From Apis mellifera (taxonomy: Eukaryota; Arthropoda; Insecta; Hymenoptera; Apidae): a stretch of 64,000 nucleotides of DNA. The notes under the pieces were generated by a model that did not search any database, had not been told where the DNA came from, and saw only the letters and a list, made by a program, of their open reading frames with translations. The translations under genes and the position numbers were made by a program. The DNA lies in the NCBI RefSeq assembly GCF_003254395.2, contig NC_037648.1, positions 15,963,830 to 16,027,829 on the forward strand, read 5' to 3'. Below, one piece after another: positions 1 through 13,351 of this stretch; position 1 is the stretch's first letter, and the number at the start of each line of letters is the position of its first letter.

Positions 1-1729
1 CTATGAACAGAAACCTTACAAAGGCCCAGACGAAACGAAACCTCTATCGGGTTGTCATAGCGGATCTCGAGGTTGTGAAAATAGGAGCGGATGTGGCAGT
101 CAGACAAATGGAAAATCACCAGATTCTTGTGGTCAGCCTGGTGTCCCTGTAGACATTAGTAAAATCTCTGGGCCAATAGCAGGCTCTGACGCGTATTCAA
201 ATGATTTTTCTCAAAGCTCTCAAAAAATCATTCCTGGATCGAGCGGTCAATTATTTAACGGATCTCCTATTGGAGGTGGTAATAGTCCATACAATTGCTT
301 AAGCGGAACTGATTGCGTTTCTGGACCAGGAAACCCATCGTATGTTCCTAACAAATTTGATAAAACAAATAAAATTGTGGAAGGAGGAGGATCGTATCCA
401 TCAAATCCATTTTTAACCGGGAAGATTCCTATCCCTGCTATTGGTAATGAAAATAAAAATTAAGCTTCTTTTTGATTCCATTTACAAAAAATTGTATTAA
501 CAATTTAAATTTTAGGCGGACCAACCGTAACGAGTACCAGTAAACCGATCGGTCATGGAAATCCTTTCCTGCAAGGAAACGTTGGTGCCATCTCAGGAGC
601 TTGGAGTCAGTCTATCGGTGGAGCAGTAGCGCATCCTGGTGGCAGTAACAAAAATGTCGTTTCGATCGAAGAAGAATCAACCAGACCACTAGACAAAGAC
701 AATCCCTTCCTTCATGGATCAGGATCTGCACGAGGAGATATAGGAATCGATGACAAAACAACAGGAGAAACTGATTCATTGATTCCAGCCATCGATCGAA
801 CTTATGCTGGACCAGGTCAAACGAATGGAAATCCTGTCGGCCATTATCCTGGATTGACCAATGATGGAAGCTCGTCAGCCACGAAAAATCCATCTGGGAC
901 AAATCGCGGCTCGGGAAGCGGAGGAGGTATTGGAATCGATTCGACAGGATTTGGAAATCTTCCTGGATCCTTTGCTAACTCGCAAGCTTCTAGTTATGCC
1001 AATTCCGGCTCTTATTCTGGCTCTGGAGGTACGTGTTTTTGGAGATTGTTCGAATAATCTTATCTTTCAATTATAATATTCTTGTCGAAGTGAAAAGATA
1101 CATAAAACGATTAGAGATTCCAATTTTTCGAAAGTAAAGGGAAAATACATGTTAGATCGTGAAAGGTTAAAGGTTAGTAACTTTAGATAAAGATTAATAC
1201 AATGAACGTGAAAACAATGGGAAAGAGTTTCAAGATCCAGGAAATATTTGATCTTCGGTCGGAATGATAAAATATAAATCAGTGACATAGTTTGTTAATT
1301 AATAGCAATTGCACGATCGCATTACTACCGCCCTCTTTACGTACACGACGTTGTGTAATTCGATAACATCCATAATATGATACTGCTATCGTATGCTTTT
1401 TGTAATCATCATTTTTTCACGATATTTAATGTGTCAATATTTACAAATGTTGTTTCGAAATTTGTAAATATTCTACATTACGTTTCTCCACATTTCAGCA
1501 CCATCTTTTGGACAAGCGAGCAGTGGAAGTTGGGCTTCCAGCGGAGCGAATGCAGCTTCCTGGTCCTCCAGCAGTGCTTCCGCTTATGCGAGTAGCAGCG
1601 CTGGCAGTAAGTTTTTAAAATCATATTCGTGACATCATATTTGCATACGTGTTAAGAATAGATTTCCTTGAAAGATAAAACGTTGTTTTAGGTTGGTCAG
1701 GAGGACAATCAAGTCATGTGAAAGGATAA
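1..1729 (+). CDS. Gly/Ser/Pro-rich extracellular-type structural protein, 3' part (5' end outside window)
   Basis: The reading frame is open from base 2 and spliced: exons 2-443, 516-1028, 1499-1606 and 1692-1729 (TAA stop at 1727-1729). Every junction is GT-AG and all introns are phase 1, giving about 366 residues. The protein is rich in Gly, Ser, Pro, Asn and Ala, with Cys pairs near the start (GCHSGSRGC, NCLSGTDC), repeated GNP and HGNP/GHYPG-like turns, and a Ser/Ala-rich end (SSSSASAYASSSAG). Nothing looks catalytic or membrane-spanning. The composition resembles insect cuticle, silk or chorion-type proteins, but I do not recognise a named family. All phase-1 introns and low-complexity exons are typical of such expandable genes. 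It is convergent with the Gly-rich gene downstream, whose Cys spacing is similar, so the two may be related; that is inference. The true N-terminus and signal peptide are not in the window. Confidence 0.72.
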
Positions 1730-1765
1730 TCGACGAAAAAAGATAACGTTGCAACAAGTGCTGAA

Positions 1766-1771
1766 AATAAA
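1766..1771 (+). terminator. Candidate polyadenylation signal AATAAA
   Basis: A canonical AATAAA lies 37 bases after the stop codon of the Gly/Ser/Pro-rich gene. T-rich DNA follows within 30-60 bases. It is the nearest hexamer to the stop and is therefore the likely 3' end signal. Confidence 0.5.
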
Positions 1772-3102
1772 TCTCAATCATTCTCACATTACCAAAAAGA
1801 TCTTTTTATTTTGTCTCATTTGCACATTTTTGTTTGTAATTTATTTTAGTTTCTCATTTATGATATAATCTTGTATGAAAAAAGAAATCGCTGTTTTTTT
1901 TTTTACATCAATAATCCTACACGCGCGTATCTTGATAATTGATCCGAGAATTACTGCCAATTCCTCGAAATGATTAATCACTATACTAAGATTATTATCA
2001 AGCGATGTTTCAATAGATAATAACGCAACTAATGAATCGGATATACTGTTATAAACGGATCTGATGTATTATTGTTAAAAAAAATACAAATCAATAAAAA
2101 ATATTATACATCATTGTTACATTGATTATTTTGAATCGACCTTGAACAATGAATAATAAAATTACCAGAAGACCTGTTATTATCTGTTATTAAATACATT
2201 TAAGAACATCATATTAATGTTCAAATTTAACATTGGTATGGAAATAATCATTCGAACAATAATTTCTTTTTTCATTTTCAATATTTTAAAGTGTCATTTA
2301 CTTAATAAGAAAATAAAAATATAGAGATATAATATGTAACGAAATGAAATAAACTTGACAAATAGTTAAACAAATCGATGATGCAGGTACTTTAAATGTG
2401 AAAAGCAGCTCTAATGAATTTAAATATAACATCGTGGAAATGCCAGTTATATCATCGATACATGCCGGAGATAACCGCTTACATATCCTGTGTCGGTTTA
2501 TGAATTATTTATTACATTGGTAAGAGAATCTCGAATCTCTAAAATAAATATATCATCATCCCAATCGATTCGAACGGATAATTTTATCGAACGAGTCATC
2601 ATCAAACATGAGATACATTATTATTGAAAATAATACGTAATACTTTTACCTTGAAATCGATTTAAAAATATGATCATAAAAAATGATGTGAATTATTCTC
2701 TTGGCCACATAAGCTGGCCATATATGCTGGCTTGGAATGTTGTTTTTGAATAAAATGAGAGGTAAGGTGATTGAAAAGGTGTTGATAAAAATTAAATAGA
2801 TTTGAATTATAAAAATATTTCTCTTTGTTTATTGTTTACAGATTAAATGTTTATTCGAACTGCACGTCAGTGTGTTAAGTTGAAAAAAGAAGAGATTTCT
2901 GGCGCCATGCGACGCATTTTATTTATCATGAAAATAATAACATGCATTGTAAATTGTAAACAATAATAAAAAATAATCCATAAGATCTCTGCCGAGTCTT
3001 TTAAAAATTCATATAAATTCTTTCTTCCTAACTACCTAAATTTCTTTAAAACAGATTAAATTTTGATTCGGAATATCGATTTGAGTTTTTTTCAGAGACC
3101 GC
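1772..3102. other. Convergent intergenic DNA, AT-rich
   Basis: This is the tail-to-tail spacer between two Gly-rich genes. It holds short A/T runs and no reading frame with coding character. TTTATT on + near 2918 (AATAAA on the minus strand) is a plausible 3' end signal for the minus-strand gene. I see no RNA gene or transposon ends. Confidence 0.5.
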
Positions 3103-5451
3103 TTAAGCAATTTTTCCAGCAGATACTTTGTACGATCCCTTTCCGGTGGAATCGATATTGGCTGCACTGTTGCTATAAACGCCTTTGGCTTTGTCCACGC
3201 TACCGCTCTTACTAACTCCCTCGTCGATACTGCCCATACGGTTGAAGAGACTAATTCGACAAATATAACAAATATAATCGTTAATTTTTTTTCCAAAAAA
3301 TTATCTAATTCTATATTTATTGATATAAATGTTTCAACTTACTCGACTCCGTGACCGCCAGGACCAAAGTCATCGAAACCACTTCCGAAACCACCGCCAC
3401 CAGCATTTGCATTTGCATTAGCACTTGCGGATGCACTTGAAAAAGCATTCGCATTAGCGGAAGCAGTCGCCCTTGCGTTCGCATTTGCATTCGCATTCGC
3501 GCTTGCGTAAGCATTGGCGTTCGCACTGGCACCTCCGTAACCGCCTTTGCATCCTCCAGGACAGCTACCACCTCCACTTCCACCGTGACCAGCTCCTCCG
3601 CCACCTGCACCTCCATAACCACCTGCACCTCCATAACCACCGGCACCACCTCTTCCACCGCCGGTTCCACCTCCTGCACCTGCACCTCCATAACCACCGC
3701 TTCCAGCTCCTGCACCACCGTAACCACCACTGCCTGCTCCGCCACCTGCACCACCATAACCACCGCTGCCTGCTCCGCCACCTGCACCACCATAACCACC
3801 GCTTCCACCTCCAGCTCCTGCACCACCATAACCACCGCTTCCACCTCCAGCTCCTGCACCACCATAACCACCGCTGCCTGCTCCGCCACCTGCACCACCA
3901 TAACCACCTGGGCCGCCAGGAGCAGTCTTTATTATACCAGCCGATCCTGCTTAAAAATTTAAAATTTTGAAAATTTAATTTTTTTATATAATGCAATGTT
4001 TTTTAATTAAATAATTAAAAATACCTCCATGTGCGCCAGCACCACCTCCAGCTCCGGCACCACCATATCCTCCAGCACCGCCTCCACTTCCAGCGCCACC
4101 ATATCCTCCGGCACCACCTCCACCTCCAGCGCCACCGTATCCTCCAGCTCCGGCACCACCGCGTCCTCCAGCGCCACCTCCAGCGCCACAACTTCCGCCA
4201 CTACATCCAAGTTTGCCATATCCTCCTACACCAGCACCGCTACTAGCTCCAGCGCCACTATATCCTCCAGCACCACTTCCGGCGCCACTGTATCCTCCAG
4301 CGCCACCTCCACCTCCGGCGCCACCGTATCCACCTGCACCACCTCCGGCGCCACCGTGTCCTCCAGCACCACCTCCGGCGCCACCGTATCCTCCAGCGCC
4401 ACCTCCAGCTCCGGCGCTACCGCGTCCTCCGGCGCCACCATATCCTCCAGCGCCACCTCCAGCTCCGGCGCCACCGTATCCTCCAGCGCCACCTCCAGCT
4501 CCGGCGCTACCACGTCCTCCAGCGCCACCATATCCTCCAGCGCCACCTCCGGCGCCACCGTATCCTCCAGCACCACCTCCAGCGCCACTTCCGGCGCCAC
4601 CGTATCCTCCAGCGCCACCTCCAGCGCCACCTGCGCCGCCACCGTGTCCTCCAGCGCCACCTCCGGCGCCACCATATCCTCCAGCGCCACCTGCGCCGGC
4701 ACCATGTCCTCCAGCGCCACCTCCGGCGCCACCATATCCTCCAGCGCCACCTCCAGCGCCGCCACCATATCCTCCTGCACCACCAGCGCCACAATTTCCG
4801 CTACTACATCCAGGTTTGCCGTATCCTCCTATGCCGCCAGCGCCGCCACCACCGCTACCAGCGCCGCCACCAGCACCACCACCGGCACCACCACCGGCAC
4901 CGGTTCCGGCTCCGCAAGTTCCAGTATAACAACCTCCTTTAGTACCACCGCTGCCAAAACCGCCACCGCTGCCAAATCCACCACCGCTACCAAATCCACC
5001 TCCACCTCCTCCTCCTCCACCACCACCGCCGCCGCCGCCAAATCCTCCACCAAATCCTCCACCAAATCCTCCGCCTAATCCTCCGCCTAATCCACTGCCT
5101 AATCCACCGCCTAAGCCAGCCAAATCAGAGAAAAATTGTTTGCCATGGGAAGTTAGGGTATCGTCAAAAGTATGACGTTTCACTATGATGTCTGCAGCTG
5201 AAAGTTGGTAAGTTAAGAAATATAACGATGTTCCAAGTTTGTTGGAAATATCGTGATATGGAAATAAACTTTTAAATGACAGAATTATTGCATAATTATC
5301 ATTGCAAAAAATTAGAATCAATAGAAAAGGTGATAAAAGACAAGATATATAAATTTAATTTGAATACAAGTGATGAAGAAAATATACCTCGTGCTTGAAT
5401 ACAGAGAAGAGCCAGCAAGGCAAAAAGCCCGATCGTTCGATATTTCCACAT
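3103..5451 (-). CDS. Secreted Gly-rich repeat protein, 662 aa, four exons
   Basis: Model on minus: exons 5451-5388, 5197-4025, 3946-3343 and 3250-3103 (TAA). Exon 1 encodes a typical signal peptide (MWKYRTIGLFALLALLCIQA), and exon 2 begins with KRHTFDDTLTSHGKQFFSDL. Next come a long Gly run, FGSGG repeats, and arrays of GGYGGAGGGAGG-type units. Three Cys islands punctuate the arrays: GCYTGTCGAG, GCSSGNCGAG and GCSGGSCGAG. Exon 3 continues the arrays, ends in an Ala/Asn/Ser-rich block (ASANANAYASANANANANA), and closes with GFDDFGPGGHG. Exon 4 is ordinary sequence (DLFNRMGSIDEGVSKSGSVD...) ending SAGKIA. The last exon shifts to a new frame, and the joins keep phase exactly (1989 nt). This looks like a structural secretion such as cuticle or silk; no named family is recognised. 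A TATA box and a short leader precede it. Confidence 0.85.
4025..5120 (-). repeat. Coding low-complexity Gly-rich array
   Basis: On the minus strand this is a degenerate array of GGT-GGC-GCT-GGA-type units encoding GGX, GAGG and GGYGG motifs, with TAT codons at intervals of about 12-30 bases. It is strongly strand-asymmetric (G-rich coding strand). Opposite-strand frames through it are open only because of the repeat (runs of Thr/Ser or Pro/Ala) and are not genes. Such arrays are prone to length variation and assembly collapse. Confidence 0.9.
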
Positions 5452-5498
5452 GATGTCGGATCTATTCTTCTATTCCGATCGTTGGCAAGACGCTCATC

Positions 5499-5504
5499 TT
5501 TATA
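5499..5504 (-). promoter_or_regulatory. TATA box of the Gly-rich gene
   Basis: On the minus strand GATATAAAGATG lies about 50 bases upstream of the ATG at 5451. A transcription start about 25-30 bases downstream would give a leader of about 20-25 bases. This compact arrangement is typical of strongly expressed insect secreted-protein genes. Confidence 0.6.
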
Positions 5505-8404
5505 TCGCTCCTCCCACTCTAATTTCTCGCGATTCTTCCTGTAACCATTCCCGTTTCTTCGAACGCACTTTCAAGTATAAAACGGTTCAAAGAGTGCAAA
5601 AAAATAACGGTCGGCCAAGGTAATCGATGATGAACACGTCAAATCCTTTTTTTCTTTCCGCTTGTCAGAACATGGGATCAACTCGAACATCCTCATCGTA
5701 CTAAGTAACGTACTAACGTATCCCTTATATTTTTCATCGTTTCACCGTTTAAATTTGTTATCGTTGCTTCGTCTATAACTTCAAAGTTCTTAAATTTTTC
5801 ATCCACGTGTTTAAATAAAATGAAACAAAGAAATTCTCGTTTGTTATCTATGTTATAATCAATTTCAAAATCCTTGAAGCTGCGTAACTATTATTGGAAT
5901 TCTCATACTTTCTTCTATATCCTTCGATCAAATACTTTTTCCATAAATTCATTTACAGTGGCATTGAATCGATCGAAGACACGTGGGACAGGATGCATTG
6001 GAAGCATTGTTCATTTCATCCTTTATACGGAATTTCAGCGGGAACAATGTAAACATTCCGTGTGACCTAGGAACAGGGCATCTCTCGATGGGAACGAAAA
6101 AAAAACACAAGAGATAACGATCGGTAAAACCAACTGGCTGGCTAGGGGATTACGTCATTGGAAATTTCGCGTGTTTTTTTCGTTCAATGATCACTTTGCT
6201 GTGCAAGCAATGTTAATAACATAGCGTAGAGACGTAGAGAATATTTTTGAACATCGGTGAAGGCGAATCTCGTCACTGAAAAAAAAAAAAAAAAATATAG
6301 TCAAATAAAAAATTATTACCGCGATCGATTAATCGGGAAATAATCCCATCGAGCAACGATCGATAAAAATTTGTACGCGCGAATAGAAATGCCGATAACC
6401 TTAGGAATTAGACATTGACCTAAATCTAATGACATATTACCCATTATATATAAAACGATAATTATACGATGTATATAGTTATACTCTTTGCATTTTTAAC
6501 AATCCACCCGGATAATTTATTTCGCGGAAACGTAACTCTTTGTGTTTCGCAGTTACCAAAGGACCGATTGTTATCTACTCTCGGTACAAGGATAGTTTAT
6601 ATTCGTGATTCTCACGTTAAAGACTCGTTTGACTGGCTTCAATTACGATATTTAATGAGAATCCACTATTAATCAATGATAATGTGGAAACGATTAATGC
6701 ATATCGCGTACGATCGTTGTAATTTTATTATGGGTATTTCCAATACATATCATATACGATTGAAAAAAATTATTTGCCTTATATTGGAATATATAGTACA
6801 TTGTGTAGTATTTTACGTTCAAGTATATTCTTTTTTCTTCAGACATCTATAAAAGTAAGAAATGATAATTACATGGAGAAAAAAACATGATTTATACAAA
6901 ATTGACATAACACACAACGTAATCTAAACAAGTTTATGAATGGTAATTTGCGAATACAGGGTATAATTTCCATTGTTATAATTGATATTAATAATGTTTC
7001 AAAAGTGTTGTAATGTACGTTTATTATACGGAATATTATCGATACATAATAATGTTACATAACATAATTTATTTCGAATCAATGTTATGAAACATATATA
7101 AATCAAAACAATACAATTTTTTCTTTTTTTTAAATAAACGTACAAGTTTGGCAACTTTTCGAACGACGCTTCTCTCCACGAGCGTTTCTAAAAGCTATTA
7201 AAGATAACCTCCTATTTGAGGCGCAATATCCAGTGCGCGAATACGAATACGATTCTTCGAGTATAAAACTAATTTGTTTTTGATTCATATATATATATAT
7301 ATATTTATATAATATATGTATAAATTAAATTCTATATTATAACAAAACAATTATAATTGCAACTAAAAAATAGATAACCATTAAATTACGGACTTTTTCG
7401 CTCGCAAAGATATGTAAAATTCACATTATTGCATAGATTCTTTCTTTTTAAATACACATAGAAGAGATCGTCACGCGTAGTGTATTTTTTTTTTTTTATC
7501 AAATAGATTTATTTACTCTCCGTGTGATCGATCGTAGAAGAAGTTTAAAAAAAAGTTTAACGATAAGTGATAAAAAAAGAAAGAATCGTGAAATTACGAA
7601 ATCTTGAATACAATAATGAGAAATAATAATTTCTCTACATCTTCCGTTAATTTAATAACAAAGGAAAGCTCTTTTATACTAAAAAAAATTATTGTCTTTT
7701 TTTTTAAAATGCGAATGGCTAAAATAATTCTACTATAAAATTGGTCCAATACTTATATCTAGTTTTTCACCATTTATATCGAAATTTAATCATTCACATT
7801 TAGATTCGCCTATTATCGATATAAATCCCAATCGAATACGACGATCCGTTTTGATCTTTGCAATGATATTTGCATTTCAGTTATTATTCTTATTATTCTC
7901 ATAATAGCCTAAATACAAAAAAATTGATAAGAATGAATTTATATTGACAAATTTTTTTTTTTCTTTTTTAGAATATCCAGGTATAACATTTCCTCTATAT
8001 AAGACATCTTACTTTCGTCTTTTTATAGTTTTACAATTTTTTTTTTACACAGTCTTTACATTTCTTTTTTTTCTCTTTTTTTTTTCTTTTTTTTTTTTTT
8101 GATATAATTAATTTCGATTTGATTGTCGATTACAATCTTAGTGATCATATAATAATCGTATTAATTTAATTTCAGTCCCAAAAATAAGGCCGCAAAGTTT
8201 TGATAAATTTATTGCTAACAAATTTCTCTTTTAAACTTGTTGAAATTTCTCTGACTTTTAAATACTATGCCAAATGAAAAACACTTTGAAAATTCGTAAT
8301 ATGTATGTATATGTAAGGTATTCGATTCATATGTTTCGTTACTTGGAATTGTATAGAACACGTATGTTAATATCCTTCTTTTCCATTGAAAGAACGTGAT
8401 TTCG
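5505..8404. other. Intergenic DNA: upstream region of the Gly-rich gene and 3' UTR of Cdep
   Basis: This is AT-rich sequence with many T runs and no convincing coding frame. The right part should contain the minus-strand 3' UTR of the Cdep gene. TTTATT on + near 8202 (AATAAA on minus) is about 200 bases past that stop and could be its polyadenylation signal. A short (TA)n run lies near 7290-7315. The small + frame at 6469-6672 shows no family features and I do not call it. Confidence 0.45.
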
Positions 8405-11400
8405 CTATGTCGCGCTTCGAATCACTTCGACCCACCTGAAAAACGCATTTGTGTCTATAAAATTGTGTTTATAAAATTTTGATAAATAAATTTTTAATTT
8501 ATAATCTTTAATTATTCTTACCGTCCAAACGTGTAATCGCTCTCAGCGCGGAAGAAATAAACGTGATTTCTGAATTGCAACTTGAAAACAAAATCTTTGT
8601 TGATACCATCCTTCTCGGACGGTTTGGTCACCGTGTAACCCAACAACGGTAAACAAGCCAACGGAAAGTCGTCTCGATGAGATTTGTAAAAGAACAGGCA
8701 AAAATTGGTAAAAACGACCCAAAGCTTTTGCCAGCCATTACTATTCTTGAATTTCCGTAATAAAAATCCACTAAGTTGATTCTAAAATATAAATGTATAC
8801 TTATTATTTATTTACTTCTTGAATGCGTCGGTAAAAACGTTTTCTTACTTACCTGGAAAGCTCGCAATTGATCGCTGTAACTGATACTCGTATTACGATG
8901 CCAACACATGTGCACAGTCGTGTTGATTCGTTGAGATGCTTTAGCACCTCCGCAACTACCTCGGTCCGCTTCTAATCCAATACCATCGCCCATCTCATCG
9001 GCTGAATCTAAAATTTGTTTAAACGTGAAAAAAAAGAAATAATCTAATTCTATTATAATAATTCTAATTCTTCGATATCATTGTGAAAAAATGAAACTTA
9101 CTGCAAGACTTTAAATTCAAATATGGCATCTTTGGATCGGTATCGGCTTGCACGATAGCCATGTTCAAGTCTTCCAACCATCTTTCCTTTTCCTCCTCGT
9201 TAGTAGCGGCGATTATCAAGGATCTAGACGAGTCATTGGACATTTGTCAAGGAATAAAGGTAAGCAAAAAATGAGTATGTAACGAGTGTGAACAAAAGAA
9301 GCAGCTTTTTGCAGTCAATGACTAGTTGATAAAATTGTTCACCGACACCGTTACACGACCCTGTCTGGCGTATTCACATTGGAAGAATGAAGTTAAGTGA
9401 AGTCTATACAGTCAATTGACCTCTTAATAATCGCACAGGCCCCGTCCTTTTAACACCTCGTTACATCCAATAATTTACTTGAACGGTGCACAACAGTCCA
9501 ACAAAGAGGGATAACTCACTGATTTCCTTGGGCGTCGATTATGAACGCAAATTCCGACCCAGTTTTGTTGTCGCTATCACGAATCTTCATCCCTTTTAAC
9601 GGCAATTGATCGTGAACGCGAAAACATTGGGTTGGTTGTTGGGTGTGATACGTGTACAACAATATGTCGGAAAACTGGAAAAGATGAAAGAAGAAGAAAA
9701 AAGGGAATATACTTCCTCCTCTTTACAAACTTACCAGGAAAAACATCCTTTGTTGTAAACCTTTACGACTGTACTTTTGCAAGCAACCTTGCCTGATAAA
9801 TTTACGACCTTCCTGCACCAAATTGTCGAAACCGCTGATATCCCTTTGCATTTCGCAAAGCTGAACCAGATTTTCCTACAATTATAATAACATGTATCAA
9901 AAGAAGCACTTGAAAGATTTAATAAATATATAAATTTTATAAATTTAAACCCTTTGAGCTCTTCGCTATATTTTGATAATTTTATATATAACAATATATA
10001 ATAATAATATATAATATATATATTATAATACAAAATATATAAAATATATAATAATTTTATATATAACAAATTTAAAAACAAGCTTTTTAAATTTAAGAAC
10101 TTAAATTATATTCCCAATAAAAAAATCTAGGAGTCTATTCACGGATCAATATTGCATTCTTGTTAATTTAATTATATTTTATAATTATATTTTATAAATA
10201 TTTATAATATAATATTATAATATATAATTATAATATTTTATAATTTTATATTATATTTATAAAATATAATTTAAATTATAATTTAATAATTATAATTTAT
10301 AATTTATAATTAACAATTAAAATTTGGCATAAAACGCAAAGAGTTTAAATACGAAATGCTCCGTCGATAAATACCGCTTGGTTAATTATGCTAAGTCCTT
10401 CGAGCAACGTTTCTCCTAATCGATCCCTCGCCGCCAAACAATCTTCGAAATCCGTATGATCTTTCGGATAATGATCTAATAACCCTAGAAAATGGGATCG
10501 TTGGTGATGCGCGTCCCCGAGAGAGACCGCGTAACGCACGGTAATAAATAGATGAATTATTATTATTATTATTATTTAGGAAGAAAAATTGATTTGAACG
10601 TACTATCGATAATACTGTTATAATGCAACAATCGTTGCAACGGTTTCAAGAGGAATGAGGTAAGCGGTAAATAACAATGCTTCTGGGCCTCGAAATCGCG
10701 GCATAGTTGATCGAAACGACGTGACGTCCTCGTGTAATATTCCATCTTCTCGAGGACGGGTATCAAATTCTCGAGATATTGATCGTAGAGGGGCAGCACG
10801 TTCAGCAACGTGTTGTAAAGGAAATCGCCTATGTTGTGGCGCGCGTTGCTCTCCCACCGTTCCAACCTCGCCTCCATCTCTTGAAGACAAGGTCCGTGAA
10901 CGTCCGCCAAAAGCTCGATCAGCGAGACAACCGCCTCGCCTTCCAATTTACCCTCCCGGGATACCTCCTCCCTGAACCTCTGCGAAGAGTAATGAACGAT
11001 GAAGTAAACAGGTGATTAATCGAAAGAATTATTCAACAACAAGAGATCGAACGAGTTACCACATTTATCATATCGAGATCCTTTTTGTATGTTCGTTCCG
11101 TCATAAGTAATTCCTTGGCTATGTAGTACGCTTTATCGGTTGGCCACCTCTGTTCAAAGCAAAATCATGTAATGGATACGTAAAATAACGATGAACGGAG
11201 AACGATGGAAGAAAATGATCACCTTAGTTTTTCGAACCTCGGTATCCTCGACCTCCCCGTTCCTTATATTTTTCACCGGGCTCAGGTCCGGGGTATTCAC
11301 CATACTGGCGTTACTCGTTTCCATTACGATACCGTTCGTCCGTTTCTCGGGTGATTTCTCGTTCGCGTAAACCGAATTGTTGTTCTCCTGCTGCCTCTTG

Positions 11401-13311
11401 GCCGGTGTCCCCTGTTTATCTGTCTCGGTATCTGTAGAACGAACACAAGTAAGTGAAAAATATCCTTGTGGTAAACATCGCGCGTTTTCGATTTTCGAAC
11501 AAAGAGAAATTCGATAATAAAAATTGCGGAAATTGTGAAAAAGAAGGGGGGAAAAAAATGATAACGAAATGAACGAGGTCGAGGAAAAAAGTTGAGCTCG
11601 AATCGCATGCTAATACCGGGGCCGAGTTTTGTTTTTTTAATTAAACGTATATAACCGACGAGAGAATTTCGCAGTGACGGAGAAAGAAAGAAAAAGAGAA
11701 AAAAAAAGAGAAAGAGAGAAAGAAATATAGAAAAATATTCTCGGATGGAATAAATTTTGTGAAATTTCTTAAACGGACTATTTAGTTGCCTCGAAAGTTA
11801 TCGCGGTTTTAAACGTTACATGCATAACGTACGTGGCTCCACTGAAATTCGATACTGGTAAGGCTCTTTGAGACGACCACGTGTTCACCGAGATCCATAA
11901 ATATCAAGGCCAAATAGAAAATTGTCTCGTGTTACAAAACACGCAAAAAACTTTATGTCTCCGAGTGGAATATACACATAGACGAAAGTCGTGCAGGGGA
12001 ATGCGTTTAGAAAAAAAAAGGGGGGGAGAGATCTACCATCGTTCTTTCTCCCAAACGAACTCTACGTAGCTAATATCTACATCGCGCGTCTCGTATCGAT
12101 GCTATAACTATGATATAAAAAAATTAACGAAAAGCTAATATAAATATAAGCTAGAATAATTTGAAAAATAATAATAATAATAACAACAACAACAATAATA
12201 ATAATACCTTTGTTAAATATCGGAATATATTTCGAGGGAACGTTCGTTTCATGCAAAATCCTACCATGTGCACACAGTCACGATTATTTTCGACAGCGTG
12301 GCAAATAAAAAAATATCCTAAATATTTTTTTTTTTTTAAGACTAGAAGAAGAAGCCATTCCATCTTTGCGCCGGATTATAATCCAAGTGTCCACTACTGT
12401 AAACGAGTACAAAGATGCGAAACTAATTGGTTAAGTCACATCCGCAAGACTCGGTGAAGAAAGAAAACAGAAGTGCCACTATAAAACGAAGAAATCGTCG
12501 AAAACAACGAACGGCAAAAAAAAAAAAAAGATAGTAATAATAATATATCATTGACATTAAAGATAAAGGCATTGTTGGGGATTACTCACACATGGTATTG
12601 TCGTCCGGTCGACCAACGAATCCGGGAGTGCGATAAAAAGATACGGTAATAAAGAACGGAAAAAGGACGACGCGTGGGGAAATGGGGAATATCTCTAATA
12701 ATAATAATAATAATAATTAATTAATTAATCAATTAATCAATAATTAATAAGTAATAATAATAACGTTGAATTTTATATATAAAAGGAAAAGGATAGGAGA
12801 ATCAGAAAGAGAGAAAGAGAAAGAGAAGGGGGAGAACGGTAAATCGAAAGAAAAAAACCTAGTGTCGATAGAAAAAAAAAAGGAAAAGAAGAGATTGAAT
12901 ATTAAACTGAAACGAAAAAAAATGTCGAAGAAACGTAAAAACGGAATCACAGAAGATAGACCTCTGGCTATATGACTTTGTATATAATTTATTATTATTA
13001 TAATTAATGTATCAATAATTAATGTACAATAGAGATTTCCTACGCTTGAAATGTCGTCTTCCCTTCCCTCGAACGCCGTGATTCCCTCTTTCGATTTTTT
13101 TTTTTCCCTTGTATTCTTTGAATCACAATTGAATTTCGATATATATATATCTTCAAAGGGGAAATCACCGCGTATTGTCGGTATCCTGTATCAGTGTGTT
13201 ATATCGTGTGTGTGTGTCGTGAATGTGTCAGCACGCGTTTGCACGTGCTGTGTATAAATATATATATATATATACATATACATTTATATATACTATATAT
13301 AATATACATGT

Positions 13312-13351
<40 letters not shown>

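Noticed and set aside
3317..3996. Val/Met/Glu-rich and Arg/Trp-rich minus-strand frames over the Gly-rich exon 3, and His-rich + frames
   Set aside because: They are alternative-frame readings of the same repeat. Only the Gly/Ala/Asn frame joins both neighbouring exons in phase.
4029..5078. + strand Thr/Ser-rich and Pro/Ala-rich frames opposite the Gly array
   Set aside because: They are translations of the complement of a GGT/GGC/GCT repeat. The minus frame has signal peptide, splice sites and a sensible C-terminus.
12161..12457. Asn-run frame at the AAT/AAC microsatellite
   Set aside because: It arises from the microsatellite. Outside the run there is no coding character.
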